64,000 nucleotides of DNA from Sulfitobacter sp. 20_GPM-1509m (GCF_000620505.1 NZ_JIBC01000006.1:62001-126000), one strand, 5' to 3'; counted from the stretch's first letter, positions 8,215-18,927 are shown. Notes: generated by a model from the sequence alone, not told the origin. A program made the numbers and translations.

Positions 8215-10344
8215 ATGACCGATAAAAAGGCCGACTGGCGCACTCTGGCCGAGGCTGAACTGCGGGGCCGCCCTGTGGACGACCTGACGTGGAAAACCCT
8301 CGAAGGTATCGACGTACAGCCCCTCTATACAGAGGACGACCTGAAGGGTGTCAAACATCTGGGCACCATCCCCGGTGCCGTGCCCTATACCCGTGGGGTC
8401 AAGGCGACGATGTACGCAGGCCGCCCCTGGACCATCCGCCAATATGCGGGCTTCTCTACGGCCGAGGAATCCAACGCCTTTTACCGGCGCAACCTGGCCG
8501 CAGGTCAACAGGGCGTGTCGGTGGCCTTTGATCTGGCCACCCACCGTGGATATGACAGCGATCACGAGCGTGTTGTCGGTGACGTGGGCAAGGCCGGCGT
8601 GGCCATTGATTCAGTCGAGGACATGAAAATCCTCTTCGACGGCATCCCGCTGGACAAGGTCTCTGTGTCGATGACGATGAACGGTGCGGTGATCCCGATC
8701 CTCGCCAGCTTTATCGTCGCGGGCGAAGAACAGGGTCACGACCGCAAGGTTCTGGCAGGCACCATCCAGAACGACATTCTCAAAGAGTTCATGGTGCGCA
8801 ACACCTATATCTACCCGCCGGAACCGTCGATGCGGATCATCGGGGACATCATCGAATACACCTCGGACTTCATGCCGAAGTTCAACTCGATCTCGATCTC
8901 GGGCTATCACATGCAAGAGGCGGGGGCGAACCTGGTGCAGGAACTGGCGTTCACGCTGGCCGACGGGCGCGAATATGTGCGCACAGCCATTGCCGCAGGC
9001 ATGGACGTGGACCGCTTTGCCCCGCGCTTGTCGTTCTTCTTCGCCATCGGCATGAACTTTTTCATGGAGGCCGCCAAGCTGCGCGCCGCGCGGCTGCTGT
9101 GGTCGCGGATCATGGAAGAGTTTGACCCCAAGGACGCCAAATCCTCAATGTTGCGCACCCACTGCCAGACCTCCGGCGTCAGCCTTGCGGAACAGGACCC
9201 CTACAACAACGTGGTGCGCACCGCCTACGAGGCGATGAGCGCCGTGCTGGGCGGCACCCAGTCGCTGCACACCAACTCGCTGGACGAGGCGATCGGCCTG
9301 CCCACCGAACATTCCGCCCGCATCGCGCGCAACACGCAGTTGATCCTGCAAGAGGAAACCGGCGTGACGAACGTGGTCGATCCGCTGGCGGGGTCTTACT
9401 ATGTCGAAAAGCTGACCCATGATCTGGCCGAGGCCGCGTGGACCCTGATCGAAGAGGTCGAGGAACTGGGCGGCATGACCAAGGCGGTTGCCTCCGGCAT
9501 GCCCAAACTGCGCATCGAAGAGGCCGCCGCGACCCGTCAGGCCAACATCGACCGTGGCGACGAGGTGATCGTGGGCGTTAACAAGTACCGCCGCGACAAG
9601 GAAGAGCCGATCGACATTCTGGATGTCGACAACGTCGCTGTGCGCCTCAGCCAGATTGCACGGCTCGAAAAAATCCGCGCCACCCGCGACGAGGCTGCCT
9701 GTACGGCGGCTCTGGATGAACTCAGCCGCCGCGCACGCGAGGGTGGCAACCTGTTGGACGCAGCGGTCGAAGCCGCTCGCGCCCGCGCCTCAGTCGGAGA
9801 AATCAGCATGGCGATGGAAAAAGTATTCGGCCGCCACCGCGCCGAAGTGAAGACATTGGCAGGCGTCTATGGCGCGGCGTACGAAGGCGACGAAGGCTTT
9901 GCCGCGATCCAGAAATCGGTCGAGGACTTTGCCGAGGAAGAAGGCCGCCGCCCGCGTATGCTGGTGGTCAAGATGGGGCAGGACGGTCACGACCGTGGCG
10001 CCAAGGTCATCGCCACCGCCTTTGCCGACATCGGCTTTGACGTGGACGTGGGCCCGCTGTTCCAGACCCCCGCCGAAGCGGCGCAGGATGCGGTGGACAA
10101 CGACGTGCACGTCATCGGCATCAGCTCTCAGGCGGCAGGCCATAAGACGTTGGCCCCGCAGCTGGTACAGGCGCTGAAAGACGCAGGTGCGGGGGATATT
10201 CTGGTGATCTGCGGTGGCGTGATCCCGCAGCAGGACTACCAGTTCCTCTATGACGCAGGCGTCAAGGCGATCTTTGGCCCCGGCACCAACATCCCCAACG
10301 CCGCACAGGATATCCTGCGCCTGATCCGCGAAACCCGCGGCTAA
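8215..10344 (+). CDS. mcmA: Methylmalonyl-CoA mutase (adenosylcobalamin dependent)
   Basis: A 709-residue single-chain mutase converting (R)-methylmalonyl-CoA to succinyl-CoA, the last step of the route opened by PccAB. The N-terminal substrate barrel shows [20 protein letters not shown]; the C-terminal cobalamin domain has the base-off motif D590-x-H592-x-x-G595 in [11 protein letters not shown], with the later glycine-rich loops ([20 protein letters not shown]). The length is standard for the homodimeric bacterial/mitochondrial type, also known as bhbA or scpA. The start at 8215 has AAGGA upstream. I see no TTTGCAAA element directly in front of it. Confidence 0.97.
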   Translation: MTDKKADWRTLAEAELRGRPVDDLTWKTLEGIDVQPLYTEDDLKGVKHLGTIPGAVPYTRGVKATMYAGRPWTIRQYAGFSTAEESNAFYRRNLAAGQQGVSVAFDLATHRGYDSDHERVVGDVGKAGVAIDSVEDMKILFDGIPLDKVSVSMTMNGAVIPILASFIVAGEEQGHDRKVLAGTIQNDILKEFMVRNTYIYPPEPSMRIIGDIIEYTSDFMPKFNSISISGYHMQEAGANLVQELAFTLADGREYVRTAIAAGMDVDRFAPRLSFFFAIGMNFFMEAAKLRAARLLWSRIMEEFDPKDAKSSMLRTHCQTSGVSLAEQDPYNNVVRTAYEAMSAVLGGTQSLHTNSLDEAIGLPTEHSARIARNTQLILQEETGVTNVVDPLAGSYYVEKLTHDLAEAAWTLIEEVEELGGMTKAVASGMPKLRIEEAAATRQANIDRGDEVIVGVNKYRRDKEEPIDILDVDNVAVRLSQIARLEKIRATRDEAACTAALDELSRRAREGGNLLDAAVEAARARASVGEISMAMEKVFGRHRAEVKTLAGVYGAAYEGDEGFAAIQKSVEDFAEEEGRRPRMLVVKMGQDGHDRGAKVIATAFADIGFDVDVGPLFQTPAEAAQDAVDNDVHVIGISSQAAGHKTLAPQLVQALKDAGAGDILVICGGVIPQQDYQFLYDAGVKAIFGPGTNIPNAAQDILRLIRETRG

Positions 10345-10352
10345 ACGGCAAA

Positions 10353-10386
10353 CGGGCCGCCCCGGTGAGGGAGCGGCCCGCGCTTT
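10353..10386 (+). terminator. Terminator hairpin after mutase gene
   Basis: CGGGCCGC (10353-10360) pairs with GCGGCCCG (10373-10380), followed by CGCTTT. The stem is strong but the T run is short. It lies 9 bp after the mcmA stop and could serve both this gene and the convergent collar-like gene. Confidence 0.55.
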
Positions 10387-10404
10387 GTGTCCTTTGCACG
10401 CCGT

Positions 10405-11031
10405 TTACGGACGCGAGGGGTAAATCCCGTCAGTCACGATACAAAAGTTCACCCCCTGTACGGGGCTGCGATGGTTCACCGGTGCGTTGTTGCCGGCCGG
10501 TGTTACGGAGTCGGCGCGCAAGAACGAATTCGCAGGCGTGTTGGAATAGGTGTAGACGTCCCGCTTGGTCATATCCGTGCTCGACGCGCCGAGAATATCA
10601 TTGGCCGGACCTTTTTCATTACCGACAGAGCTGGTCACCGCAATCATGTGGTTGTGTTGCGGCATTTGTTGAGCGGTCAGGATAAAACTGCTTGAGCCAA
10701 CCTTTTGCCCCATGCTGATCGGGTCCAGCCCCGGTTGTGTGCCGTAGCCCACCATGCTGCGCCCGCGCAGGTCGGGCAGGCCAAAGGTGGTGCGGGCGTC
10801 GCCGCCATACTGATTGCCCAGCAACGAAAACAGGGCTTGGTATTGCGCAATCGGCAACAACTGCCCGGCAGCTTGCATGGTCCCGCGCGGGCAGAAGTTG
10901 AACCCATAGGCCTGAATGGTGCCTGTATAAAAGTCCTGTGCGCGCGCTTCGACAGCGGGCAGAACCAGCGCCGCAGCCGTGGCCACAATCGCGCCCATGC
11001 GCAGCATGTGCGATTTGATGGATTTTGTCAT
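10405..11031 (-). CDS. Secreted phage tail-collar (microcystin-dependent-protein-like) protein
   Basis: A 208-residue protein with an N-terminal signal peptide (hydrophobic run IVATAAALVLPAVEARA) followed by a tail-collar domain: FYTGTIQAYGFNFCPRGTMQ, LLPIAQYQALFSLLGNQYGG, TTFGLPDLRGRSMVGYG, and later QQMPQHNHMIAV, the usual collar hallmark order. Such proteins (MdpB type) are found outside prophages in many bacteria; the role is unknown, but the export signal indicates a cell-surface or secreted product. No other phage gene is near it. It converges on mcmA. Confidence 0.88.
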   Translation of the reverse strand: MTKSIKSHMLRMGAIVATAAALVLPAVEARAQDFYTGTIQAYGFNFCPRGTMQAAGQLLPIAQYQALFSLLGNQYGGDARTTFGLPDLRGRSMVGYGTQPGLDPISMGQKVGSSSFILTAQQMPQHNHMIAVTSSVGNEKGPANDILGASSTDMTKRDVYTYSNTPANSFLRADSVTPAGNNAPVNHRSPVQGVNFCIVTDGIYPSRP

Positions 11032-11645
11032 GAAGTGTGTCCCTGTTCTGCAGGCGAAACCGGTTTCAAATATTCAAGCGTAACGCTCTGCAATGTCAAA
11101 AATTCAAAAAAACGAAACTCGTACCACCACCCTAGATTGAAAGAGTGGTGGCCTTATTGTCAACAAATTTCCCCCAATGGGTGTATTGAAGGCCGGTTAT
11201 ATCAGGTCGCTTCGGCTACGACCGGGGGCGCCGTTCCGCCAGAATCTGGACGCAATAGCCCATCACCCCCAGACACGACCGCGCCTGACAACACGCCCAG
11301 CCGCACTTTGTTTATCAGTAACGGATTGCTATAGCTCAGAACGCCGATCAACAGCGACATGGTAGAGCCGACACCGGCCAGACAGGCCTTTACGGTCAGA
11401 AATGACCGATAAGCATCCTGAAGAACGACGTTGGCGAGCCGCCTGGCGGCGACGGCTGAGAGCATCAAAGATATATCTTCCGAAGCGTCGTGGCTCAGAA
11501 ACGGTCGGGCGCGCAAAGCGGCAAGGATGTATGTCCCAAAGGTATTTCGGTGCCCCGCACAGATGGCTGTTTTCACGTTAGCCTCAATGCATCAAACTGC
11601 GATAAACAGGCGCAGGCGTTCAGTTTAGGACATAGGAAACCGGGT
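11032..11645. other. Gene-poor stretch with a hairpin
   Basis: A 614-bp stretch, lower in GC than the surroundings at its left end. CCACCAC (11124-11130) pairs with GTGGTGG (11145-11151) near the collar gene's promoter. Open frames on both strands (e.g. 11202-11576 minus) lack a ribosome site and any family resemblance. It may hold decayed sequence. Confidence 0.45.
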
Positions 11646-12269
11646 ATGATGCAGTTCGACCATATTGCCGTCGCCGCCACCACGCTGGCCGAGGCGACAG
11701 AACATGTTGAAGCCGCGCTTGGCGTGAAAATGCAGCCGGGTGGAGAGCATGCCGTGTTTCACACGCACAACACCTTGCTGGGGCTGGAGGACGGTCTGTA
11801 TCTCGAGGCCATCGCGATAAATCCCGCCGCCCCCAGACCCGACCGCCCACGCTGGTTCGATCTGGACCGGTTCAGCGGCCCCGCGCGGCTGACCAACTGG
11901 ATTTGCCGCTGTGATGACATGGACGCGCTGCTGGAGCAGATGCCGGACCTGCCGCCCGACGGCGCAGGGCAGCCCGTGGACCTGCAACGCGGCGACCTGC
12001 GCTGGCGCATGGCGGTGCCGCCCAGCGGCGTGCTGCCCTATGACAACTGCTGGCCTGCGTTGATCCAATGGCAAACCACACAGCACCCCGCCGAACGTCT
12101 GGCCGCCAGCGGTGTGCGCCTGAAACGCCTGATCGTCAGCCATCCGCAGGCGGAAGATCTGCGCACCGCTCTGGCCCCGATGCTGCACGACGCCCGCGTG
12201 GTGTTCGACGCCGGCCCCGCCGGCCTGCGGGCCGAATTCGACACCCCCCACGGACCGCGCGCCCTGTGA
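11646..12269 (+). CDS. VOC (glyoxalase-like) family protein
   Basis: A 207-residue protein of the vicinal-oxygen-chelate fold, closest in pattern to the Glyoxalase_3-like group. The N-terminal module starts MQFDHIAVAATTLAEATEHV and continues with HTHNTLLGLEDGLYLE, where His and Glu are likely metal ligands. A second module is less regular. ATGATG gives two starts (11646 and 11649); AGGA at 11635 favours the first. The stop overlaps the GTG start of the acetyltransferase gene, so the two are translationally coupled. The substrate is unknown. Confidence 0.82.
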   Translation: MMQFDHIAVAATTLAEATEHVEAALGVKMQPGGEHAVFHTHNTLLGLEDGLYLEAIAINPAAPRPDRPRWFDLDRFSGPARLTNWICRCDDMDALLEQMPDLPPDGAGQPVDLQRGDLRWRMAVPPSGVLPYDNCWPALIQWQTTQHPAERLAASGVRLKRLIVSHPQAEDLRTALAPMLHDARVVFDAGPAGLRAEFDTPHGPRAL

Positions 12270-12742
12270 TCCGCGCGGCATGCCCTGCTGATGCGCCTGC
12301 CATCGCCGCCATCTGGAACGCGGTGATCGCCCAGCCGCACATCACATTCACCACCGACACCAAAAGCGACGCCGCCGTCGCGCAGATGATCGCCGAGAGG
12401 GCCGGGGCCTTTCGCGTGGCCGAGACGGATGGCACCGTCGCAGGCTTTGCCACCTTCGGCAGCTTTCGCAGCGGACCGGGTTATCGGCACACTGCAGAAC
12501 ATTCGATCATGCTGGGACCTCAGGCGCGGGGGCGGGGGCTGGGCCGTGCGTTGATGGACGCGCTGGAATCAGACGCCAAAGCGGCGGACATCCACCTGCT
12601 GGTGGCAGGGATCAGCGGTGGCAATCCCGACGCCTTGGCCTTTCACAATCGCCTTGGATTTGCGCATTCGGGCCGCATCCCGCAGGCAGGGTACAAATTC
12701 GGCCAATGGTTTGACCTGATTTTAATGCACAAAGTGATTTAG
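12266..12742 (+). CDS. GNAT-family N-acetyltransferase
   Basis: A 158-residue GNAT acetyltransferase. The acetyl-CoA-binding motif is seen as QARGRGLGRALMDAL, preceded by the beta4 strand AEHSIMLG; the C-terminal HNRLGFAHSGRIPQAGYKFG is characteristic of the phosphinothricin/methionine-sulfoximine acetyltransferase-like branch. The start is a GTG at 12266 that overlaps the upstream stop (GTGA), giving the family-typical beginning MIRAACPADAPAIAAIWN. The substrate is not known; amino-acid analogue detoxification is the best family guess. Confidence 0.87.
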   Translation: MIRAACPADAPAIAAIWNAVIAQPHITFTTDTKSDAAVAQMIAERAGAFRVAETDGTVAGFATFGSFRSGPGYRHTAEHSIMLGPQARGRGLGRALMDALESDAKAADIHLLVAGISGGNPDALAFHNRLGFAHSGRIPQAGYKFGQWFDLILMHKVI

Positions 12743-12810
12743 TCAGATTTATTGGATTTACCGCCGATCCTATCCTGACACCAGCCGGTGATTTCTCTAT
12801 GGTGCGCCCC

Positions 12811-13503
12811 ATGTCGATCTGGACCCGCATAACCGAAGCGCTCAGCGCCCTGACCGCTGGCGAAGGCCTGTCCGCGGTCTTTGACCGTCTGCGCACGCCA
12901 CCCGAACGCTCGGTGGGTTTTGCCATCGCAGTGATTGCGCTGTCTGCCAAGATGGCCAAGGCCGACGGCCGTGTGACCCGCTCCGAGGTCATGGCCTTTC
13001 GTGAGGTGTTCCACATCGCCCCCGAGGACGAAGCGGGCGCCGCCCGCGTGTTCAATCTGGCACGTCAGGATGTCGCAGGCTTTGACGTCTATGCCCGCCG
13101 CATCCAGTCGATGTTTCACGACCAGCCTGAAACGCTTTATGACCTGATGGAAGGGCTGTTTCACATCGCCATGGCAGACGGTCTCTATCACGATGCCGAG
13201 GCCGCCTTTCTGGAACAGGTCGCCGAGATATTCGAACTGGCCCCCGCACGTTTCGCCGCTCTGCGCGCCCGCGCGGTGCCCAACCAGAAATGCGATCCCT
13301 ACACGGTTCTGGGCGTCGACTGCGGTGCCGATCTGGCCACCACCCGTGCGGCGTGGCGCAAGCTCGTGCGCGAGAATCACCCCGATGTTCTGATGTCGCG
13401 TGGCCTGCCGGAAGAGGCCATCGGCATGGCCCAGAAACGGCTGATCGAGATCAACCGCGCGTGGGAAGAAATTCAGGAAACGACCACCTCCGGCGCGGCT
13501 TGA
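12811..13503 (+). CDS. TerB / J-domain co-chaperone-like protein (DjlA-like)
   Basis: A 230-residue protein with a TerB-like helical region (residues about 40-150, including AKMAKADGRVTRSEV and IAMADGLYHDAEAAFL) and a C-terminal J domain containing the essential HPD tripeptide in RENHPDVL. This is the DjlA-like arrangement without an obvious membrane anchor. It probably recruits DnaK to an unknown client. ATG 12811 is chosen over 12799 because family members begin MSIW. Its TGA overlaps the start of the next gene (TGATG). Confidence 0.85.
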   Translation: MSIWTRITEALSALTAGEGLSAVFDRLRTPPERSVGFAIAVIALSAKMAKADGRVTRSEVMAFREVFHIAPEDEAGAARVFNLARQDVAGFDVYARRIQSMFHDQPETLYDLMEGLFHIAMADGLYHDAEAAFLEQVAEIFELAPARFAALRARAVPNQKCDPYTVLGVDCGADLATTRAAWRKLVRENHPDVLMSRGLPEEAIGMAQKRLIEINRAWEEIQETTTSGAA

Positions 13504-14531
13504 TGCGGCTGGCCACTTACAACGTCGAATGGTTCAATGCCCTGTTCGACGATGACGGCACACCGCTGTCAGACGACGGCTGGTCTGCACGCTACAACAT
13601 CACCCGCGCACAGCAGCTCGAGGCGTTGGGGATCGTTTTCACCGCGCTGGATGCCGACGCGGTCATGGTGATCGAAGCCCCCGATCAGAACCGTCACCGC
13701 GACACGGTGCGCGCGCTGGAAGCCTTTGCGCGCCTGTTCGACCTGCGCGCCCGTCACGCCGTGATCGGCTTTGCCAATGACACCCAGCAAGAGATTGCCC
13801 TGCTGTATGATCCTGATGTGCTGACGGCCACACACGACCCCATCGGCCATGACACCGGGAAAAAAGGCGCCCGCGATGCGCCACGTTTCGACGGCACCTT
13901 TCGCATTGATCTGGACGTGGACGACACCGAAGATCTGATCCGCTTTTCCAAGCCGCCGCTGGAGCTGGCCATGCGCGCGCGGGCCACCGGGTTCGCATTC
14001 CGCATGATCGGTGCGCACCTGAAATCCAAGGCCCCCCACGGCGCAGTCACAGAAGCCGAGGTCATGCGCCATTCCATCGCCAACCGCCGCAAGCAACTGG
14101 CCCAGGCGATCTGGTTGCGCGCCCGCATCACCGCGCATCTGGAAGAGGGCACGCCGCTGATCGTGATGGGGGACATGAACGACGGGCCGGGGCTGGACGA
14201 ATATGAAAATCTTTTTGGCCGCTCGTCAGTGGAAATCCTGCTGGGGGCAGAAGGCCAGCCACAGCTTTACGACCCGCACGCGCGTCTGGCATTGGGGCGG
14301 CGTCTGGGCGTGATGCCCACCAGCGCGCGGTTCTGGATACGCCCCGAGAAACGGTATCTGCAGGCGTTGTTGGACTATATCATGATCTCGCCCGACCTGC
14401 GGCCACGCGCCCTCGATTGGCGCATCTGGCATCCGCTGGACGATCCCGATTGCTGGCATGTGCCCGAATTGCGCGATGCGCTGGTGACGGCTTCGGACCA
14501 TTTTCCGGTGACGCTGGACATCGACATCTGA
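13503..14531 (+). CDS. Endonuclease/exonuclease/phosphatase (EEP) family protein
   Basis: A 342-residue protein of the EEP (DNase I/AP endonuclease-like) superfamily. Catalytic signatures in order: MRLATYNVEWFN (Asn), VMVIEAPDQN (metal Glu), MIGAHLKSK (His), LIVMGDMND (Asp/Asn) and ASDHFPV (final Asp-His). No signal peptide is seen, so it acts in the cytoplasm. The substrate could be nucleic acid or a phosphoester and cannot be decided. The start at 13503 overlaps the preceding stop, so it is coupled to the J-domain gene. Confidence 0.88.
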   Translation: MRLATYNVEWFNALFDDDGTPLSDDGWSARYNITRAQQLEALGIVFTALDADAVMVIEAPDQNRHRDTVRALEAFARLFDLRARHAVIGFANDTQQEIALLYDPDVLTATHDPIGHDTGKKGARDAPRFDGTFRIDLDVDDTEDLIRFSKPPLELAMRARATGFAFRMIGAHLKSKAPHGAVTEAEVMRHSIANRRKQLAQAIWLRARITAHLEEGTPLIVMGDMNDGPGLDEYENLFGRSSVEILLGAEGQPQLYDPHARLALGRRLGVMPTSARFWIRPEKRYLQALLDYIMISPDLRPRALDWRIWHPLDDPDCWHVPELRDALVTASDHFPVTLDIDI

Positions 14532-14573
14532 AGCCACTTTGAAATGTCATGGTTTGCCCCCATATTGGATGGC

Positions 14574-14930
14574 ATGAAACGTTTGTTTATTCCCGTCACG
14601 CTGGTGGCCGCGCTGGCCACGCCGTCCTATGCGCAGGACGACGGCGAAGGTCTGTCGCTGATGGAGCGGGGGGCCAGGATGTTCATGGAAGGCATCATGA
14701 AGGAAATGGAGCCGGCCATCGACGATCTGGGTGAGCTGGCCGAAGAGTTCGGCCCCGCCATGCGCGGCTTTGCCGAAACGATGGGGCCCGCGCTGCACGA
14801 TCTGATGGGGCAGGTCGAGGACTGGAGCGTCTATGAAGCGCCCGAGGTTCTGCCCAACGGCGATATCATCATCCGACGCAAGCCCGAGGCACCGGAATAC
14901 GTGCCAAAAGAGGGTGAAGTCGATATCTGA
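14574..14930 (+). CDS. Small periplasmic protein, unknown function
   Basis: A 118-residue protein with a Sec signal (MKRLFIPVTLVAALATPSYA) and a mostly helical, acidic mature part rich in Met and Glu (FMEGIMKEMEPAIDDL, FAETMGPALHDLM), ending in a short beta-like segment NGDIIIRRKPEAPEYV. The family occurs in Rhodobacterales and is sometimes labelled an AAA+ ATPase in databases, but no Walker motif exists here. It follows the EEP gene by 42 bp. Confidence 0.72.
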   Translation: MKRLFIPVTLVAALATPSYAQDDGEGLSLMERGARMFMEGIMKEMEPAIDDLGELAEEFGPAMRGFAETMGPALHDLMGQVEDWSVYEAPEVLPNGDIIIRRKPEAPEYVPKEGEVDI

Positions 14931-14952
14931 GCCGGTTGCGAGCAGACACCGG

Positions 14953-16572
14953 TCAGGCGTTGCCCTCGCCCGCTGCGGTATCCTCTGACGCACGTGGCGT
15001 GCGCCGCCGCGTCTTGACCGTCAGTTCGGCCCCCAGACTTCCCGCCAGCGATGCCAGCCGCGCCTCGGCCACTTCGCCGTAGAGCGGCACCACGGCAGGG
15101 GACAGATGCAGCTCAAGCTGTTTCTTTTGCGGGTACCACCGGAATTCGCCCCGATCCGCATCCTTCTGCATCCAGAACATCGCCCCGAACCGCATTGCCT
15201 TGCCCAATATCTCGGCCTGCAAACGGGTCTTTTCGTCCAGCATTTCGTACAGGTTTTCGAAGGGCGTGCCTTCGCTCTTGTTGGAATAGCGGTGCAACAG
15301 CGCCAGCCCCAGGAAAATCCGTTCCGAATGTTTCAACCCGCCCAGGTTCGCCCGCGTTGCGTTGTCGAAACAGACCTCGGCGCGGTAATCGGGGTGGGCG
15401 CGCCAGCTGACGTCGTGCAGCAGGCAGGCCGCCTTGATCAGCCGCTTGCGCTGTACCGGTGCGGATTTGAACAGGGGCATGATGAATTCATAAAGCGTGC
15501 GGCCAAAACCGGGCAGGCGGGCATCCTTGGCCTCGGCAAAGCGGCAGGATTCGATCAGCGGATCGCGGTCGCGCAGGCGCTGGGGCATCTGTTCGTACAG
15601 CAACCCCTCGCGGATGCCATAGGACGACACGGCAATGTCCTTGGGCTTGAACGTGCGCACCAGCCGCGACAGCACTTCGGCGGCCAGCGGCACCAGCCCC
15701 ATCCGTTGCGCCGAGATGCCACAGGCATTGCGCAGTTCCTCGGGGTCGCTCTTGGCGATAAAGGCCACGGTCTTGGCCACGCCCTTGGGCGTCATGCGGT
15801 ATTCGTGCAGCACGTGCAGCGGATAGTTGCGGCGGTACATGTCGATGCGCGCAATCGCCCGCCACGAGCCACCCACCAGAAACAGCCGGTCGCGCTGGAT
15901 GCCCATGGCGTCTTGCAACTGGTCCATCACGGCGGCGATATGCTCGCGGCGGCCCTTCTTGCCACCCTTTACATCCACCAGCTTGAGCGGTCCCAGCTGC
16001 GATGTCTCGCGCCGGCCCACACGCCCGCCGGAAATCTCGGCCAGCTCCATCGACGAGCCGCCAATGTCACAGACCAGCCCGTAGGCACCGGGCCAGCCCA
16101 GCAAAACACCTTGCGCCGACAGCCGCGCCTCTTCGCGCCCGTCGATCACCCAGATGCGCAGCCCGGTTTCGCGCAGCACATCAGCGCAGAAATCCGCCCC
16201 GTCCGATGCGTCGCGCACCGCTGCCGTCGCCACCAGCGTCAGTTCGGGCAGGTTCATGCCGTCGGCCAGATGCTTGAACCGGATCAGCGCCGCCAGCGCC
16301 CGCTTGCGCCCCGCCGGGTTCAAGGTGCCGCTTTCGCTCAGACCCGCACCCAGCGCGCACATGATCTTTTCGTTGTAGAAATAGGCCGGACTGCGCGCTG
16401 CCCCGTCAAAAACAACCAACCGGACCGAGTTCGACCCGATGTCGACCACGCCCACACGGGCCAACGCACGCGCGCCGGGATCTTCGAACAGAGGCCGCCC
16501 GAATGGGCCCCAGTCATGCGGTGCAACAGGGTCGGTTGCCGGAGTGCTGGCCTGTTCGGTCTGATCGGTCAT
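14953..16572 (-). CDS. ppx: Exopolyphosphatase / guanosine pentaphosphatase (Ppx/GppA)
   Basis: A 539-residue Ppx/GppA phosphatase that hydrolyses the ends of inorganic polyphosphate. The N-terminal ASKHA domain shows VGVVDIGSNSVRLVVFDG, then VATAAVRDASDG and CDIGGSSMELAEI; the C-terminal half has an HD-like segment (ACLLHDVSWRAHPDYRAE). ATG 16572 is taken because AGGGAA lies upstream; a farther TTG is possible. It lies 63 bp downstream of ppk in the same direction, so synthesis and breakdown of polyphosphate are co-transcribed. Confidence 0.94.
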   Translation of the reverse strand: MTDQTEQASTPATDPVAPHDWGPFGRPLFEDPGARALARVGVVDIGSNSVRLVVFDGAARSPAYFYNEKIMCALGAGLSESGTLNPAGRKRALAALIRFKHLADGMNLPELTLVATAAVRDASDGADFCADVLRETGLRIWVIDGREEARLSAQGVLLGWPGAYGLVCDIGGSSMELAEISGGRVGRRETSQLGPLKLVDVKGGKKGRREHIAAVMDQLQDAMGIQRDRLFLVGGSWRAIARIDMYRRNYPLHVLHEYRMTPKGVAKTVAFIAKSDPEELRNACGISAQRMGLVPLAAEVLSRLVRTFKPKDIAVSSYGIREGLLYEQMPQRLRDRDPLIESCRFAEAKDARLPGFGRTLYEFIMPLFKSAPVQRKRLIKAACLLHDVSWRAHPDYRAEVCFDNATRANLGGLKHSERIFLGLALLHRYSNKSEGTPFENLYEMLDEKTRLQAEILGKAMRFGAMFWMQKDADRGEFRWYPQKKQLELHLSPAVVPLYGEVAEARLASLAGSLGAELTVKTRRRTPRASEDTAAGEGNA

Positions 16573-16635
16573 TCGGTTCCCTGTGGCCGCCGCAGTGTCG
16601 TTGCCGAACATGGCCCACGGGGGGCGCGGGGTCAA

Positions 16636-18804
16636 TCAGTCCTCGGCGTGAGTCAGCTGCGGCACATCGGATGCGCCGGCTGATCCACGACCCGACAGCG
16701 ACGGGTTTTCCATGAAGAACCTGTGGCAGTTGAACGCGAAATCGCCTTCGGGCACCTCGGGGCGCACGAATTTACCGTCCGGTGCCATCACCCAGCTTTG
16801 CGCCACATCCGCAAGGTTTGCAGCCATGACCTGGCTGGTGATTTGCGATTTCACCGTCGGGTTCTCGATTTCCACCAACGTTTCCACGCGGCGATTCAGG
16901 TTGCGGCCCATCCAGTCGGCGGAGGAAATAAACACCCGGGCCTTCTTGTGGGGTAGCCCCTTGCCGTTGCCAAAGCAGACGATCCGCGAATGTTCCAGAA
17001 ACCGTCCGATGATGGATTTGACGCGGATGTTCTCGCTCAGCCCTTTTACGCCGGGACGCAGGCCACAGATGCCACGGATCACAAGGCTGATCTTCACGCC
17101 GGCCTGCGACGCCGCATAGAGCGCATCGATCACCTCGGCGTCGATCAGCGCGTTCATCTTTGCCCAGATCTCCGCTGGCCGTCCTGCGGCGGCATGTTCG
17201 GCCTCGTTGGCGATCATCTCCAATAGGCGCGGTTTCAGCGTGGTGGGCGAGATTGCCAGGTTGTCCAGCTCTTCCGGCTCGGCATAGCCGGACAGGAAGT
17301 TAAAGACCTTGGTGGCATCGCGGCCCAGCTTGGGGTCACAGGTGAACAGCGACAGGTCGGTATAAATCCGGGCGGTGATCGGGTGATAGTTGCCGGTGCC
17401 GTAGTGGGTATAGGTCACCAGCTCGTCACCCTCGCGGCGCACCACGGTGCTGATCTTGGCATGGGTTTTCAGGTCGAGAAAACCGTAGACCACATGCGCG
17501 CCTGCGCGCTCCAGACGTCGCGATTGGTGAATGTTCGCCGCCTCGTCAAAGCGGGCTTTCAGCTCGACCAGCGCCGTGACCGACTTGCCGTCCTCGGCCG
17601 CCTCGCACAGGGCTTCGACAATGGGCGAGCGTTTCGAGGTCCGGTACAGCGTCTGTTTGATCGCCACCACATTGGGATCGCGCGCCGCCTGTTGCAGGAA
17701 GCGGATCACCATCTCGAAGGTCTCATAGGGGTGGTGCAGCAGCATGTCCTTTTGGCGGATCGCCGCGAACATGTCCCCGTCAAAGTCGGTGACCCGTTCG
17801 GGCACGCGCGGGGTAAAGGTGGGCCACAGCAGGTCGGGACGGCTGTCCAGCACCAGCTTGCCCAGATCGGCAAGGCCGATCATCCCGTCGATCTCGATCA
17901 CTTCGGAATGCATGACGTTCAGTTCGCGCATGATCACCGATTTCAACCGCTCGGGCGCGCCCGCCGAATGCAGCATCCGCACGACTTCGCCGCGCCGGCG
18001 GCGTTTCAGCGCGACCTCGAATTCGCGCACCAGGTCCTCGGCTTCGTCCTCGACCTCGAGATCGCTGTCACGCAGCACCTGAAACTCGAAGTGTGCCGTC
18101 AGTTTGTAGCCGGGGAACAGCGTGCCGATCTGTTCGACCAGCAATTCCTCAAGCGGAAGGAACCGCGTGCCCTGACCGGGCAGGGCAACAAAACGGTCGA
18201 TCTGGCCGGGGATCGGCAGCAGCGCCTGCAGCGGGCGCTTGTCCGACTTGCGTTCCAGCTGCAAGGCCAGCGCGTAGCCGGTGTTCGGGATGAAGGGGAA
18301 CGGGTGTGCGGGATCAATCGCCAGCGGTGACAGAACCGCAAAGACGTGGTTCAGGAAATAGTCGCTCAGAAACGTCTTGTCGCTGGGCGTCAGTTCCTCG
18401 CGGGTCAGCACGTCGATGCCTTCGGCTTCCATCTCGGCCAGCAGGTCAGACAGAACCCGTTGCTGCGACAGCATCAGCGCGCGGGCGTTCTCATTGATCA
18501 GCACCAGTTGCTCGGCGGGGGTCAGCCCGTCGGCGGCGGGCATTGTGTTGCCCGCGATGGCAAGTTCGCGCAGGCCCGCAACGCGCACGGTGTAAAACTC
18601 GTCCAGATTGCCCGCGCTGATCGACAGAAAACGCAGCCGTTCCAGCAGCGGCACACGCCGGTTCTCTGCCTCTTCCAGCACCCGCCAGTTGAAGGCAAGC
18701 CAGCTCAGCTCGCGGTTTACAAAACGACCGGGGCCCGACAAATCGAGATCATCAAGGGCCTGAGGCTCGGGGAACGGGTGGGTAAGGAAATCTGCCTGTG
18801 ACAT
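16636..18804 (-). CDS. ppk: Polyphosphate kinase 1
   Basis: A 722-residue PPK1, which reversibly transfers the ATP gamma-phosphate to polyphosphate. Family landmarks: [20 protein letters not shown] at residues about 26-45, [15 protein letters not shown], the catalytic-histidine region [18 protein letters not shown], and the C-terminal [12 protein letters not shown] and [19 protein letters not shown]. The length is normal. The start at 18804 begins [11 protein letters not shown]. It heads the ppk-ppx pair; hdaA and the perM-like gene lie just upstream on the same strand, an order common in Rhodobacterales. Confidence 0.97.
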   Translation of the reverse strand: MSQADFLTHPFPEPQALDDLDLSGPGRFVNRELSWLAFNWRVLEEAENRRVPLLERLRFLSISAGNLDEFYTVRVAGLRELAIAGNTMPAADGLTPAEQLVLINENARALMLSQQRVLSDLLAEMEAEGIDVLTREELTPSDKTFLSDYFLNHVFAVLSPLAIDPAHPFPFIPNTGYALALQLERKSDKRPLQALLPIPGQIDRFVALPGQGTRFLPLEELLVEQIGTLFPGYKLTAHFEFQVLRDSDLEVEDEAEDLVREFEVALKRRRRGEVVRMLHSAGAPERLKSVIMRELNVMHSEVIEIDGMIGLADLGKLVLDSRPDLLWPTFTPRVPERVTDFDGDMFAAIRQKDMLLHHPYETFEMVIRFLQQAARDPNVVAIKQTLYRTSKRSPIVEALCEAAEDGKSVTALVELKARFDEAANIHQSRRLERAGAHVVYGFLDLKTHAKISTVVRREGDELVTYTHYGTGNYHPITARIYTDLSLFTCDPKLGRDATKVFNFLSGYAEPEELDNLAISPTTLKPRLLEMIANEAEHAAAGRPAEIWAKMNALIDAEVIDALYAASQAGVKISLVIRGICGLRPGVKGLSENIRVKSIIGRFLEHSRIVCFGNGKGLPHKKARVFISSADWMGRNLNRRVETLVEIENPTVKSQITSQVMAANLADVAQSWVMAPDGKFVRPEVPEGDFAFNCHRFFMENPSLSGRGSAGASDVPQLTHAED

Positions 18805-18927
18805 GGCGCGCTGATAAACCGGGATTGTAACGGATTGATAACAAGCTTGGCGCGTTTGTACCTTAAATGTCCAGCTTTAAGCCCTTGAAACCATTTTAAG
18901 ATGGCGGTCCGGCGCTTATCTGCCGGA

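Noticed and set aside
11202-11576. Minus-strand frame of 124 codons in the gap before the VOC gene
   Set aside because: No ribosome site and no recognisable pattern; at best decayed sequence.
15106-16683. Plus-strand frame of 525 codons over ppx
   Set aside because: Shadow of ppx; composition of a mirror frame.
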